Assembly: GCF_014192285.1 (NCBI RefSeq)
Contig: NZ_JACHXQ010000002.1
Location: forward strand, 158,968 to 222,967
From: Halomonas fontilapidosi
GTDB taxonomy: Bacteria > Pseudomonadota > Gammaproteobacteria > Pseudomonadales > Halomonadaceae
DNA length: 64,000 bases
Direction: 5' to 3'
Below, one piece after another: positions 42,418 to 51,715 of the stretch (position 1 is the first letter of the stretch; each line of letters starts with the position of its first letter). The notes under the pieces were generated by a model that saw only the letters and a program-made list of their open reading frames with translations, did not search any database and had not been told where the DNA came from. Both the position numbers and the translations under genes were made by a program.

Positions 42418-42696
42418 ATGGCTCAGGCAAGCGCACGTCATATCCTGGTGGACAGCGAAGCGAAGTGTAACGAACTCAAGGCCGAGATCGAGGGCGGTCG
42501 CGACTTCGCCGAGGTTGCCCGCGAGCACTCCTCCTGCCCGTCCGGCAAGCAGGGCGGCGAGCTTGGCACCTTCGGCCCGGGCCAGATGGTGCCGGAATTC
42601 GACAAGGCGGTGTTCGAGGGCGACGTCGGCAAGGTGCAGGGCCCGGTCAAGACCCAGTTCGGCTACCATCTGCTGGAGGTCACCGAGCGTAGCTGA
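42418..42696 (+). CDS. ppiC: Parvulin-type peptidyl-prolyl isomerase PpiC
   Basis: 92-residue single-domain cytoplasmic parvulin that speeds cis/trans prolyl isomerisation. The full rotamase domain is present: ASARHILVDSEAKC at the start, SSCPSGKQGGELGTFGPGQM in the middle, and VKTQFGYHLLEV at the end. The length equals that of E. coli PpiC. GAGGAG lies upstream of the ATG. It is monocistronic, with a strong terminator directly after. Confidence 0.92.
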   Translation: MAQASARHILVDSEAKCNELKAEIEGGRDFAEVAREHSSCPSGKQGGELGTFGPGQMVPEFDKAVFEGDVGKVQGPVKTQFGYHLLEVTERS

Positions 42697-42719
42697 ACGC
42701 GCGTCGCGCCCTGATCAAC

Positions 42720-42752
42720 GCCGTGCATGGCTGCCATGCACGGCTTTTTCTT
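42720..42752 (+). terminator. Strong intrinsic terminator of ppiC
   Basis: GCCGTGCATGG-CTG-CCATGCACGGC, eleven perfect pairs, followed by TTTTTCTT. Confidence 0.92.
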
Positions 42753-42825
42753 GTACAACCCCTGTATCATCCGGCCAGTCGCGCTAGGATGGAGCCATCA
42801 GCCATCACCAGAAAAGGAGCAGTAC

Positions 42826-43024
42826 ATGAACGACGAGGCCTTTCAACACAGCATTCGCAAGCTGCTGAAGAACGTCGGCGTCACCACCCAGCAGGAGATC
42901 GAGAAGGCGGTGGAGCAGGCGCTGGCCGATGGGCACCTCAAGGGTAACGAGCGACTGCCGGCACGGGTGACCGTGGAAGTGGATGGTCTGAGCCTGGCGC
43001 TTAACTTCGACGGAGACATCACCC

Positions 43025-43032
<8 letters not shown>
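42826..43032 (+). CDS. DUF6494-like small protein
   Basis: 68-residue protein, helical in its first half ([24 protein letters not shown]) and strand-like in the second ([19 protein letters not shown]). It matches the small DUF6494 family as I recall it, function unknown. AAGGAG precedes the ATG. The next gene (ABC ATPase) starts inside its last codons, so it is coupled to an ABC exporter. Confidence 0.72.
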
Positions 43033-43963
<931 letters not shown>

Positions 43964-43965
43964 GC

Positions 43966-44736
43966 ATGAAGCGTTTCAACCTGCAATCCGTCAAGACCCT
44001 GTACCTGGCCGAGATGGCCCGCAGCCTGCGCACCGTGCTGCAGAGCATCGTCTCGCCGGTGATCTCCACGTCGCTCTACTTCGTGGTGTTCGGGGCGGCC
44101 ATCGGCACCCGCATAAGCGAAGTGAACGGGGTGAGCTACGGGGCCTTCATCGTGCCGGGCCTGATTATGCTGATGCTGCTGACCCAGAGCGTCTCCAACG
44201 CCTCCTTCGGCATCTTCTTTCCGCGCTTCTCGGGCTCGATCTACGAGATCCTCTCGGCGCCGATGTCCTATGTCGAGGTGGTACTGGGCTATGTGGGCGC
44301 GGCGGCGACCAAGTCGCTGATCCTTGGCGCCATCGTGCTGGTCACGGCGCGCCTCTTCGTGCCCTACTCCATCGACCACCCGTTGATGATGGCGGTGTTC
44401 CTGGTGCTCACCGCGGTGACCTTCAGCCTGCTAGGCTTCATCATCGGCATCTGGGCCGACGGCTTCGAAAAGCTGCAGCTGGTGCCACTGCTGGTGATCA
44501 CCCCGCTGACCTTCCTGGGCGGCACCTTCTACTCGATCGACATGCTACCGCCCTTTTGGCAGGCGGTGACCCTGGCCAATCCGGTGGTCTACCTGATCAG
44601 TGGCTTCCGCTGGAGCTTCTACGGCATCAGCGACGTCAGCCCGCTGATCAGCCTGGGCGTGATCCTGCTGTTCCTGGCCGCGGCGCTCGCGGTGGTCGGC
44701 TGGATCTTCCGCAGCGGCTACCGGCTGAAGCCGTAG
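43966..44736 (+). CDS. ABC-2 type permease (YadH-like)
   Basis: 256-residue membrane partner of the ATPase. Six hydrophobic segments are visible (about 25-45, 55-75, 100-130, 135-160, 165-190, 222-245). The ABC-2 signature lies in [21 protein letters not shown]. Its close relatives (YadH/NodJ type) export unknown hydrophobic or glycan compounds, and the substrate here is not known. Together with the preceding two genes it forms an operon with overlapping or two-base junctions. Confidence 0.87.
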   Translation: MKRFNLQSVKTLYLAEMARSLRTVLQSIVSPVISTSLYFVVFGAAIGTRISEVNGVSYGAFIVPGLIMLMLLTQSVSNASFGIFFPRFSGSIYEILSAPMSYVEVVLGYVGAAATKSLILGAIVLVTARLFVPYSIDHPLMMAVFLVLTAVTFSLLGFIIGIWADGFEKLQLVPLLVITPLTFLGGTFYSIDMLPPFWQAVTLANPVVYLISGFRWSFYGISDVSPLISLGVILLFLAAALAVVGWIFRSGYRLKP

Positions 44737-44862
44737 CGCCAGGTGGCGCAGCAGGGGGCTGATGAGCAACGGGCTTGTCGGCCCCCGTCGAAATGAAGGG
44801 GGCACCCTCGGGCTGCTGTTGGCTATGCTGTGCGTTGTCGCAACGCAATCTGGAGGTGCTGT

Positions 44863-45552
44863 ATGGCCCGCTCGAGCCGGCCCTTAACCCTGTTGCCCGC
44901 CGCGCTGCTGCTGGGCGCAACCCCTGCCATGGCCGAGCGCGTTGGTGTCATGGTGCTCGATGCCTCGGGCTCGATGTGGAACCGCGTCGAAGGCGATGTC
45001 ACGCGGATCGAAGTGGCCCGCGAGGTGATCGATGAGTACCTGCAGGGTCGCGACCCCGAGGTCCCCCTGAGCGTGCTGGCCTATGGCCACAACCGTCGGG
45101 GCGACTGCGGCGATATCGAGGTCATCGCCGCCATGGAGCGCCAGGACGCGGCGACCCTCGCGAGCCGGATACGGGCCCTGAACCCCCAAGGCATGACACC
45201 CATCGCCGAGAGCTTGCGTCTGGCCGCCGAGCAGATCCCGCGTACCGCCGAAGCCGCGGACATCATCCTGGTGACCGACGGACTCGAGACCTGCGACGGC
45301 GACCCCTGCGCCGCGGCGGCACGTCTGGCCGAGCAGGGGCTGGCGATTCGGGCCCATGTGGTCGGCTTCGGACTGACCGACAGCGAGATCCAGCAGCTCT
45401 CCTGCGTGACGGAGCAGACGGGCGGAGAACTCTTCCAGACTCACTCCGGCGCCGAGCTGGCTAGCGCGCTGAACCAGGTCGAGCAGGTCGCCGCCGCCTC
45501 CGTTGCGGAACCTGAGCCCGAACCAGAACCCGAGCCGCCGGCGCCGAGCTGA
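44863..45552 (+). CDS. VWA-domain protein, N-terminal part of a broken gene
   Basis: 229-residue exported fragment. A signal peptide ends AMA at about residue 24. A von Willebrand A domain follows with a complete MIDAS: DASGS (33-37), GMTPIAES and VTDGLETCDG. The tail is an acidic Pro/Glu repeat (EPEPEPEP) that ends at a TGA. Immediately after, the -1-shifted frame continues with LTAPAEAPAGSVIEV, matching the start of the downstream repeats, so this stop results from a frameshift within the Pro/Glu coding repeat. The piece could still be a stable secreted VWA domain. Confidence 0.8.
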   Translation: MARSSRPLTLLPAALLLGATPAMAERVGVMVLDASGSMWNRVEGDVTRIEVAREVIDEYLQGRDPEVPLSVLAYGHNRRGDCGDIEVIAAMERQDAATLASRIRALNPQGMTPIAESLRLAAEQIPRTAEAADIILVTDGLETCDGDPCAAAARLAEQGLAIRAHVVGFGLTDSEIQQLSCVTEQTGGELFQTHSGAELASALNQVEQVAAASVAEPEPEPEPEPPAPS

Positions 45553-46595
45553 CCGCTCCCGCTGAGGCGCCGGCGGGCTCGGTGATCGAGGTCTAGTGGA
45601 CGGGACCCGACGATGACAAGGACTACGTCACCATCGTCGAAGCCGGCGCGCCCGAGGGCAGCTACACCGACTACACCCGCACCAGCCGGGGCTCGCCGCT
45701 GACCCTCACCGCGCCGGATGCGCTGGGTAACCACGAGATTCGCTATGTGCTCCAGCAGTCCGGGCGCACCCTGGCCTCTCAGCCCATCACGCTCCTCCCG
45801 GTGTCCGCCAGCGTCACCGCCCCCGAGGAGGCCGTCGCGGGTTCGGTGATTGAGGTGGAGTGGGAGGGCCCCGACAACCCCAAGGATTACATCACCATCG
45901 TCGAGGCCGGTGCCCCTGAGGGCAGCTACACCGACTACACCCGCACCAGCCGGGGCTCGCCGCTGACCCTCACCGCCCCGGATGCGCTGGGCAACTTCGA
46001 GATCCGCTACGTGCTCCAGCAGTCCGGACGCACGCTGGCCACTCAGCCCATCCGCCTGACACCCGCCACGGCGCAATTGATGGTCAACGCACCCATCGTG
46101 CCAAGCGGCGAATTCCAGGTGGAGTGGACGGGGCCCGATAACCCCAAGGATTACATCACCATCGTCGAGGCCGGGGCGCCCGAGGGCAGCTACACCGACT
46201 ACGTGCGGACCAGTAGAGGCTCACCGATCACCCTCGAGGCCCCGCAAGAGCCCGGCGACTACGAGGTCCGCTACGTGATCCAGCAATCGGGAAGGACACT
46301 CGCCAGCCTGCCGGTCAGCGTGGGGGCCGGCGAGGTCAGCCTGGCCCTCGAGGGAACCCCCGAGGCCGGCGGCGTCGTCACGGTGAACTGGCAGGGACCG
46401 GGGCGCTACGAGGATTTCATCCAGATCGTGGCCGCCGATGCCCCCGAGGATGCCGACGCCATACGCGAGGCACGCGCCAGCCAGGGCAGTCCCCTGCAGC
46501 TGTTCGCACCGGCATCACCCGGGCCCTATGAGCTGCGTTACAAGGCCAGCGACAGCGGTGAGGTGCTGGCACGCCTCCCCTTCAGTGTGGAATAG
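45553..46595 (+). pseudogene. C-terminal repeat region of the VWA protein, cut off by a frameshift and an amber codon
   Basis: Continues the VWA gene in the shifted frame. Four Ig-like repeats of about 80 residues are seen, the first three very alike (GPDNPKDYITIVEAGAPEG, then SYTDYTRTSRGSPLTL and IRYVLQQSGRTLA). In repeat 1 the codon at 45594 is TAG where repeat 2 has GAG (VIEV-stop-W versus VIEVEW). So two lesions separate it from the VWA domain. The intact open part with an ATG is 45747-46595, but I see no SD there. Confidence 0.75.
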
Positions 46596-46623
46596 CGTAC
46601 TGCAAGGAGCGGCAAGGTGACGA

Positions 46624-46650
46624 CGGCAAGGCAAAAGCCTCGCCGCTTTT
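46624..46650 (+). terminator. Intrinsic terminator after the VWA locus
   Basis: CGGCAAGGC-AAAA-GCCTCGCCG (one mismatch), followed by CTTTT. Confidence 0.7.
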
Positions 46651-46836
46651 CGACTGCGACAAGTGTGCTCCTATCATTCAGCGTCGTGGCATCAACTTCC
46701 GACAGCATTGCCAGTAGGAATTTGGTCAGACTCAGGCCTGGCCCCTGAGCCGCCCTGTTCGCCGGGGAGCGCTACTACCGGTCGTTTGCCACGGCGCGTA
46801 TCATGCGCCCTCTCGTCCATCACCGCGGGAGGCCAC

Positions 46837-47844
46837 ATGCCGATCCTCAACGCCATCGTTCATCGCATCGCAGACGCCGCCGGCGAGGCGTCGATGAGCC
46901 TGGTGCCCGCCACGGCGGCACTGCCCGTTTCCTCGGCCCTGGACGACCTGCTGGCGGGCGTCAACGATGCCTTCAATGCCAAGCCCAAGGCCTGGGGTCA
47001 TTTCGCCGAGACCACGCCCGAGGGCGAGGTGAGTTCTCCCCTTGCCAGCGAACTGGGCGACTATCTCGACGGGGGCCGCGACTTCGTTCGCTTTTCCCGC
47101 GACCTGGCGGCTCGCATCGCCGACCTGGTCAGTGCACACCTCTCGCTTTCCGGTGACCTGCTGGTGCTTGACCACCAGGTGGGCGACAACCGCTATCTCA
47201 GCCTCGCGCTGCTGCACCACCGCCAGGGCTTCGGCATCGATGACCAACTGGCCGTGGTGCCGGTGCGCCAGCTGAACCTGACGCAGATGAGCCTGGCGGC
47301 ACGCATCAACATCAGCCAATGGCAGGCCGGCGACGCAAAACCGTACCTCTCCTGGACTCACGACCGCGGCGGCAAGAAGATGGCCGAGGGATTTGCCGCG
47401 CTGGTCGGCGCCGAGGAGAGCGTCGACGCCAGCGGCGAGACCCGCACCCTGCTCAAGGCCTTCAGCGATTACGTGGAGCAGGAGGGCCTGCCGGAGGAGG
47501 CCAGCCGCGAGAAGACCGATGCACTGATCGACTACGCCAGCGACCAGGTTCGACGCGGCGAGCCGATGACCCTGGAGGCCCTCTCGGAAGTGCTCGATGA
47601 GCAACAGCCGAAGGCCTTCTACGACCATATCCGCAACGCCGACTACGGCCTTTCGCCGGAGATTCCGCCGGACCGGAAGACCCTCAACCAGTTTCGTCGC
47701 TTCACCGGCCGCGCCGGCGGGGTATCGATCAGCTTCGACTCCCACCTGCTCGGCTCCAGCGTGGAGTACGACGAGGACCAGGACCGGCTGATCATCAAGC
47801 AGGTGCCCAAGCAACTACGCGAGCAGCTCACGCGTCAGGGCTGA
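46837..47844 (+). CDS. yejK: Nucleoid-associated protein YejK (NdpA)
   Basis: 335-residue nucleoid-associated protein. Full-length match to the NdpA family: start MPILNAIVHRI, centre HHRQGFGIDDQLAVVPVRQLN, then KPYLSWTHDRGGKKMAEGF, and C-terminal FDSHLLG. It binds DNA or nucleoid material in E. coli and its precise role is open. GGGAGG lies upstream of ATG 46837; the long open frame before it is not conserved. It is convergent with the MocA-like gene, 22 bases apart. Confidence 0.9.
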   Translation: MPILNAIVHRIADAAGEASMSLVPATAALPVSSALDDLLAGVNDAFNAKPKAWGHFAETTPEGEVSSPLASELGDYLDGGRDFVRFSRDLAARIADLVSAHLSLSGDLLVLDHQVGDNRYLSLALLHHRQGFGIDDQLAVVPVRQLNLTQMSLAARINISQWQAGDAKPYLSWTHDRGGKKMAEGFAALVGAEESVDASGETRTLLKAFSDYVEQEGLPEEASREKTDALIDYASDQVRRGEPMTLEALSEVLDEQQPKAFYDHIRNADYGLSPEIPPDRKTLNQFRRFTGRAGGVSISFDSHLLGSSVEYDEDQDRLIIKQVPKQLREQLTRQG

Positions 47845-47866
47845 GACTGGCTCATCCGGCGTGGGC

Positions 47867-48469
47867 TCATCCCTCGAGGGCCGCAAGCGACTCGTCGGTG
47901 TCGATATCCAGATGGATGCCGGGATCAGTGACCGCCAGGGTGCACAGGCATGCCGGATAGCGGCGCAGGATCGGCGAGCCGCCGGTATCGCCCTCGAGCG
48001 TTTCCAGCGCTGGCCAGAAGTCGCGGCCAAACAGCACCGGATGCCCCGGCCGACCGTCCTGGCTGGGGCGCAGGATGCACTCTGGCGCGGCAGCATCACG
48101 CAACCGCCTGAGGGTAGCCGGGGTGATAGCGGGCATGTCGCCGAGCAGTACCGCCGCCGCCCGTGCATTCGAAAGCCTGGGGTCGCGCCCCAACGCCACG
48201 AAGGCGTCGGCCAGACTGGCGCCCAGCCCCGCCTCACCGTGAGGCGCCCGAATGAGGCGCAGTGCCGGGTCAACAAGGCCCAGCGCCACCGGGTCATCCG
48301 CCTCGCGCAACACCACCCGGACATCCGCAAACGCCTGCCTGGCCAGCGCGCAGCTGCTCGCCAGCAGGGAGCGACCGTCAGGCAGCACGGCAAGACGCTT
48401 GTCGGTGTCGCCGAAGCGCCGCGAGCGTCCGGCCGCCATCACCAGCGCCACCACGTGCTCAGAGGGCAT
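47867..48469 (-). CDS. MobA/MocA-like nucleotidyltransferase (molybdenum cofactor cytidylyltransferase-like)
   Basis: 200-residue NTP-transferase fold enzyme. N-terminal VMAAGRSRRFGDTDK is the nucleotide loop, LLGDMPAITPATL contains the metal-binding Asp, and RPGHPVLFGRDFW is typical of MocA-type enzymes that add CMP to molybdopterin for xanthine-dehydrogenase-type enzymes. The start ATG overlaps the xdhC stop by 11 bases, supporting joint synthesis with XdhC. GTG 48484 is an alternative start. No molybdoenzyme gene is adjacent. Confidence 0.83.
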   Translation of the reverse strand: MPSEHVVALVMAAGRSRRFGDTDKRLAVLPDGRSLLASSCALARQAFADVRVVLREADDPVALGLVDPALRLIRAPHGEAGLGASLADAFVALGRDPRLSNARAAAVLLGDMPAITPATLRRLRDAAAPECILRPSQDGRPGHPVLFGRDFWPALETLEGDTGGSPILRRYPACLCTLAVTDPGIHLDIDTDESLAALEG

Positions 48470-49445
48470 CGCGGGGGCGACCACGCTGCACGCGGACGAT
48501 ATCGGCCATCACCGCCAGGGCGATCTCTGCCGGTGTCTTGCTGCCCAGGGCCAGGCCGATGGGCATGCGGATGCGCTCGAGCGCCGTCTCGTCCAGCCCT
48601 CCCGACCGTCGCAACCGCTCGGCCCGGGCCTTAGAGGTGCGCTGCGAGCCCATCACGCCGATGTAGAAGGCCGGGGTGCGCACCGCCTCGATCATCGCCA
48701 GGTCGTCGATACGCGGGTCGTGGGTCAGCGCCACCACCGCGGTGGCGGCGTGGCAGGCACCCGAGGCGATGAACTGCGAGGGCAACACGGACTGCACTTC
48801 CACACCGGGAACCGCGAAGCCGGCGCGAGCCTCCTGGCGCGGGTCGCAGACGATGACCTCGAAGCCGAGACCGCGTGCGATATCGGCGCAGGCCTGACTC
48901 ACCGGCGAGATGCCGGCGATGATCAGTCGGGCTGCCGGACCGATGCGCAGGCGCCATTCGCGACCTTCGGCGTCCTGCTCGACCCGCGCGCCCAGGCCGC
49001 TGTCCTCGCTCAGGTAGACCCGGCCACCGTCGCGGACCACATGGCGCACCAGCGGCCGGCGGCCCATCAGGCTGGCGTGAAGCACCTCGAGATGCACCAG
49101 GGTGGCAGGGTCGGGGTGCAGTCGTTCCACCAGCACGTCGAGGATACCGCCACAGGGCAGGCTCACCCTGGGCCGGCCCGGTTGTTCATCGTCGCCATCC
49201 CCGTAGCGGATCTCGCTGAGCGGGGCTTCGAAGGCGCCGTCACGCAGCCGCTCGAGGAAATCCTCCTCCACGCAGCCGCCGGATAACGAACCGACATGGG
49301 AGCCGTCACCCCGGGCGGCGAGCAGCGAGCCCGGCTCCCGCGGCGAGGAGCCGAAGGTTGCCAGCACGCTGCACAGCCATACCGGCTCGCCCGCCCTCGC
49401 CCATGCCAGCGCCTGCTCGATGACCTGCAGGTCCAGGTGCTGCAT
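48459..49445 (-). CDS. XdhC/CoxI family protein
   Basis: 328-residue XdhC-type protein, which binds molybdenum cofactor and helps its sulfuration and insertion into xanthine-dehydrogenase-family enzymes. The N-terminal XdhC_CoxI domain shows SSPREPGSLL and GSLSGGCVEE (Cys at about 59), then SLPCGGILDV. The C-terminal Rossmann-like domain shows LIIAGISPVSQACADIA and GVMGSQRTSKAR. ATG 49445 is used; an in-frame TTG lies six bases upstream and overlaps the stop of the leader ORF. Its client enzyme is not in this window. Confidence 0.86.
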   Translation of the reverse strand: MQHLDLQVIEQALAWARAGEPVWLCSVLATFGSSPREPGSLLAARGDGSHVGSLSGGCVEEDFLERLRDGAFEAPLSEIRYGDGDDEQPGRPRVSLPCGGILDVLVERLHPDPATLVHLEVLHASLMGRRPLVRHVVRDGGRVYLSEDSGLGARVEQDAEGREWRLRIGPAARLIIAGISPVSQACADIARGLGFEVIVCDPRQEARAGFAVPGVEVQSVLPSQFIASGACHAATAVVALTHDPRIDDLAMIEAVRTPAFYIGVMGSQRTSKARAERLRRSGGLDETALERIRMPIGLALGSKTPAEIALAVMADIVRVQRGRPRDAL

Positions 49446-49447
49446 GC

Positions 49448-49516
49448 TCAACTCGCCAGCTGCTTGCCGATCGGCAGGCGCCGGATGCGCTGGCCGTTGC
49501 TCATCAGCTTGACCAT
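49448..49516 (-). CDS. Short leader ORF coupled to xdhC
   Basis: 22-codon ORF (product MVKLMSNGQRIRRLPIGKQ then LAS) with a very strong SD, GAGGAGGAGAGAGGG, right before its ATG. Its TGA lies three to five bases before the xdhC ATG and overlaps an in-frame TTG start, so ribosomes ending here could start xdhC. It could be a leader peptide, or the tail of a lost gene. No homology is claimed. Confidence 0.4.
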   Translation of the reverse strand: MVKLMSNGQRIRRLPIGKQLAS

Positions 49517-49705
49517 CCCTCTCTCCTCCTCGTTGCCTCGCTCAGTAATGACTCACTGTAGCAAAGCGAGAGGACCGAGAAGTACATGCCCCCTGCTAAC
49601 GCGACGCCGACGACGCTCGCAAGTGATTAACCCGCCGAGAGAAGCTGGGCGCCGAGGCAGAATAAACGCTGAGTCCCCCTCTAATACGTGACTCACACTT
49701 GCGCT

Positions 49706-49721
49706 GTAAGCGATCACTTAC
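49706..49721. promoter_or_regulatory. Near-palindrome in the gap upstream of the diguanylate cyclase
   Basis: GTAAGCGATCACTTAC is a 16-bp palindrome with one mismatched pair. It sits in the otherwise gene-free 49517-49865 interval, which is AT-richer near 49660-49750 and contains several GTGA/TCAC copies. A regulator site for the GGDEF gene 145 bases downstream is possible. I see no gene or RNA in the rest of that interval. Confidence 0.35.
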
Positions 49722-49865
49722 ACACTTCGTAAGCCTGCTGTGACAATTGCGCAAGGTAGCTGGCGGGATGGGCAAATTGTCGCCATGCTTCCCCCGTATC
49801 ACAGCCGTCCGAACACGCCACAGACGACAGAACATTCACGCAATCACCCACTCAAGGGAGGCGGA

Positions 49866-51206
49866 ATGCCGCCGCCCCTGAAGGAAGAACCAATGGCAAC
49901 CAACGCAGGGGATAGCAACGACCTGAATTGGCGCGGCGAATTTCGGGACGCCAACCGGGAGGCCCTGTTTCGTCGGACCATGCAGGCCCATGACGCCTGC
50001 CAGCTGCGTCACGCCCTGGTGATAGCCGCCGGACTCTTCCTCGCCTTCAGTCTGACCGACTTCAGCCTGCTCGGCTCGAGCCCTGCCTTCATGGTGCTTC
50101 TTGGCATGCGTGCCACTGTCGCTACGACCTTACTATTGCTGGCGCTATGGGTATGGCGACGCCCCTCTCTGGCCCAGGCACCGCTGCCGATCAACTTGGT
50201 CTGCCTGTTGGCCGTCAGTGGCCTGCTGCTTACCATCCCCTTTCGGCCGGAAGGCACCTTGACCAACCTCGCCTCGACCGTGGCCGCCAGCATGGCCCTC
50301 TATCTCTTCGTTCCCAACCGGCTACCCTGGATGCTGATCAGCAACGCCTACCTGATCGGCGGCTTCCTTATTGCGATGGTCATATGGTCACCACTGCCTG
50401 GCGGAGTCATGGTAAACAGCCTGATGCTGCTCGGCTTCGTTAATCTGCTGTGCTGGCTGACGGTTTCCCGGATTCATCGGCTACAACGCGCCCAATTCGG
50501 AAGCTTGCTGGAGGAGCGCTCGAACAACCGCCTGCTGAAGAATGAGATCGAGAAGCGTACCCAGCTGGAGCAGGGCCTGCGCCATATGGCCAGGACCGAC
50601 GAGCTAACGGGGATCACCAACCGCCGGCGCTTCTTCGAGCTCGCCGAGCAGGAGCGCCGCCGGGCTCACCGTGACGGCACGCCGCTATCGCTGTGTATGG
50701 TGGATATCGACTACTTCAAGGCCATCAATGACGTCCACGGTCATGCCATCGGTGACCTGGCGCTGACGGTTGTTGCCGCCCGCTGCCAGTCGGCACTGCG
50801 CGAAAGCGACATCATTGGCCGCTACGGTGGCGAGGAGTTCGTCATCGCCCTCCCCCTGGCCAACCTGATCACTGCCAGGGAGGTTGCCGAACGTCTACGT
50901 GAGGCCGTGAGTCTCCGTCCTCTGGAGGTCAACGGTGTGACACTGGACCTGACGGTCACGGTGGGCATCAGTCGGGTCGACGATGGCGAGACCAGCATCG
51001 ATCCGGGCCTGCTGCGCGCCGATCGTGCCCTCTATGCCGGCAAGGAGGGAGGACGCAACTGTGTGGTAGCCACGCCCCACGGCCCCGAATTGGTTCTGCT
51101 GGAAGGCGTACCGGCCACTCTCACGCCAGGTGCGGTTCGAGCCACTGCTTCAGCTGCGGCCCCTGCAGCAGTCCCGGCTGGCGGGCCACTTCCCGACCGT
51201 TCCTGA
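49866..51206 (+). CDS. Membrane-bound diguanylate cyclase (GGDEF)
   Basis: 446-residue inner-membrane enzyme that makes cyclic di-GMP from GTP. About six TM helices cover residues 55-205 and a short coiled coil links to the GGDEF domain (about 245-405). The active site is G-G-E-E-F at 321-325 in RYGGEEF, which is a competent variant. RESD five residues earlier fits the allosteric I-site (RxxD). There is no PAS or other sensor. The start at 49866 has AGGGAGG at good spacing; ATG 49893 is a close alternative. The last 86 bases overlap the convergent trxC gene. Confidence 0.88.
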   Translation: MPPPLKEEPMATNAGDSNDLNWRGEFRDANREALFRRTMQAHDACQLRHALVIAAGLFLAFSLTDFSLLGSSPAFMVLLGMRATVATTLLLLALWVWRRPSLAQAPLPINLVCLLAVSGLLLTIPFRPEGTLTNLASTVAASMALYLFVPNRLPWMLISNAYLIGGFLIAMVIWSPLPGGVMVNSLMLLGFVNLLCWLTVSRIHRLQRAQFGSLLEERSNNRLLKNEIEKRTQLEQGLRHMARTDELTGITNRRRFFELAEQERRRAHRDGTPLSLCMVDIDYFKAINDVHGHAIGDLALTVVAARCQSALRESDIIGRYGGEEFVIALPLANLITAREVAERLREAVSLRPLEVNGVTLDLTVTVGISRVDDGETSIDPGLLRADRALYAGKEGGRNCVVATPHGPELVLLEGVPATLTPGAVRATASAAAPAAVPAGGPLPDRS

Positions 51207-51558
51207 AAACGATCAGGGTGGGAATGCTGCGGATGCCGAAACGCGCCGCCAACGCCTGCTCTGCCTCGGTATCCAGCTTGGCGAAACGCATGCGGGGCTC
51301 GAGCTCGCGGGCCAGCTCGGCGAAAATCGGCGCCATCATCTTGCAGGGCCCGCACCAGCTGGCCCAGAAATCCACCACTACCGGCAGCTCACTGCGCTCG
51401 ACCAGGGTAGGGAAGTTGGCTGAGGTCAATGCCACCGGCTCGCCGCTGAACAGCGGCTGTTTGCACTTGCCGCACGTCGGCCCATGGTCGAGGCGTGTGC
51501 GGACGACACGATTGAGGGCACCGCACCGGGGGCAGCCCAGGGTCAGGGATTCGGCCAT
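51121..51558 (-). CDS. trxC: Thioredoxin 2 (TrxC)
   Basis: 145-residue zinc-binding thioredoxin that reduces protein disulfides under oxidative stress. The N-terminal zinc site has two CxxC pairs: Cys9/Cys12 (CPRC) and Cys29/Cys32 (CGKC). The thioredoxin domain has the active site W68-C-G-P-C72 in FWASWCGPCK and the cis-Pro in SIPTL. The ATG at 51558 is preceded by GGAGAGCGAG. Its 3' end overlaps the convergent diguanylate cyclase gene by 86 bases. Confidence 0.92.
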   Translation of the reverse strand: MAESLTLGCPRCGALNRVVRTRLDHGPTCGKCKQPLFSGEPVALTSANFPTLVERSELPVVVDFWASWCGPCKMMAPIFAELARELEPRMRFAKLDTEAEQALAARFGIRSIPTLIVFRNGREVARQPGLLQGPQLKQWLEPHLA

Positions 51559-51715
51559 CTCGCTCTCCATCGGGAAGGAATTTTCTGCACTATGCTGGCC
51601 CCCGACCCCACCATCAAGCGGCATGGCGTCGCAGACGCTCCTGCTCGGCCATGCAGCGGCCTCGCGGTGCTGCTATCGTCGCGGCAACACCCGCCGACGA
51701 TGCCGCCGAGACCCC

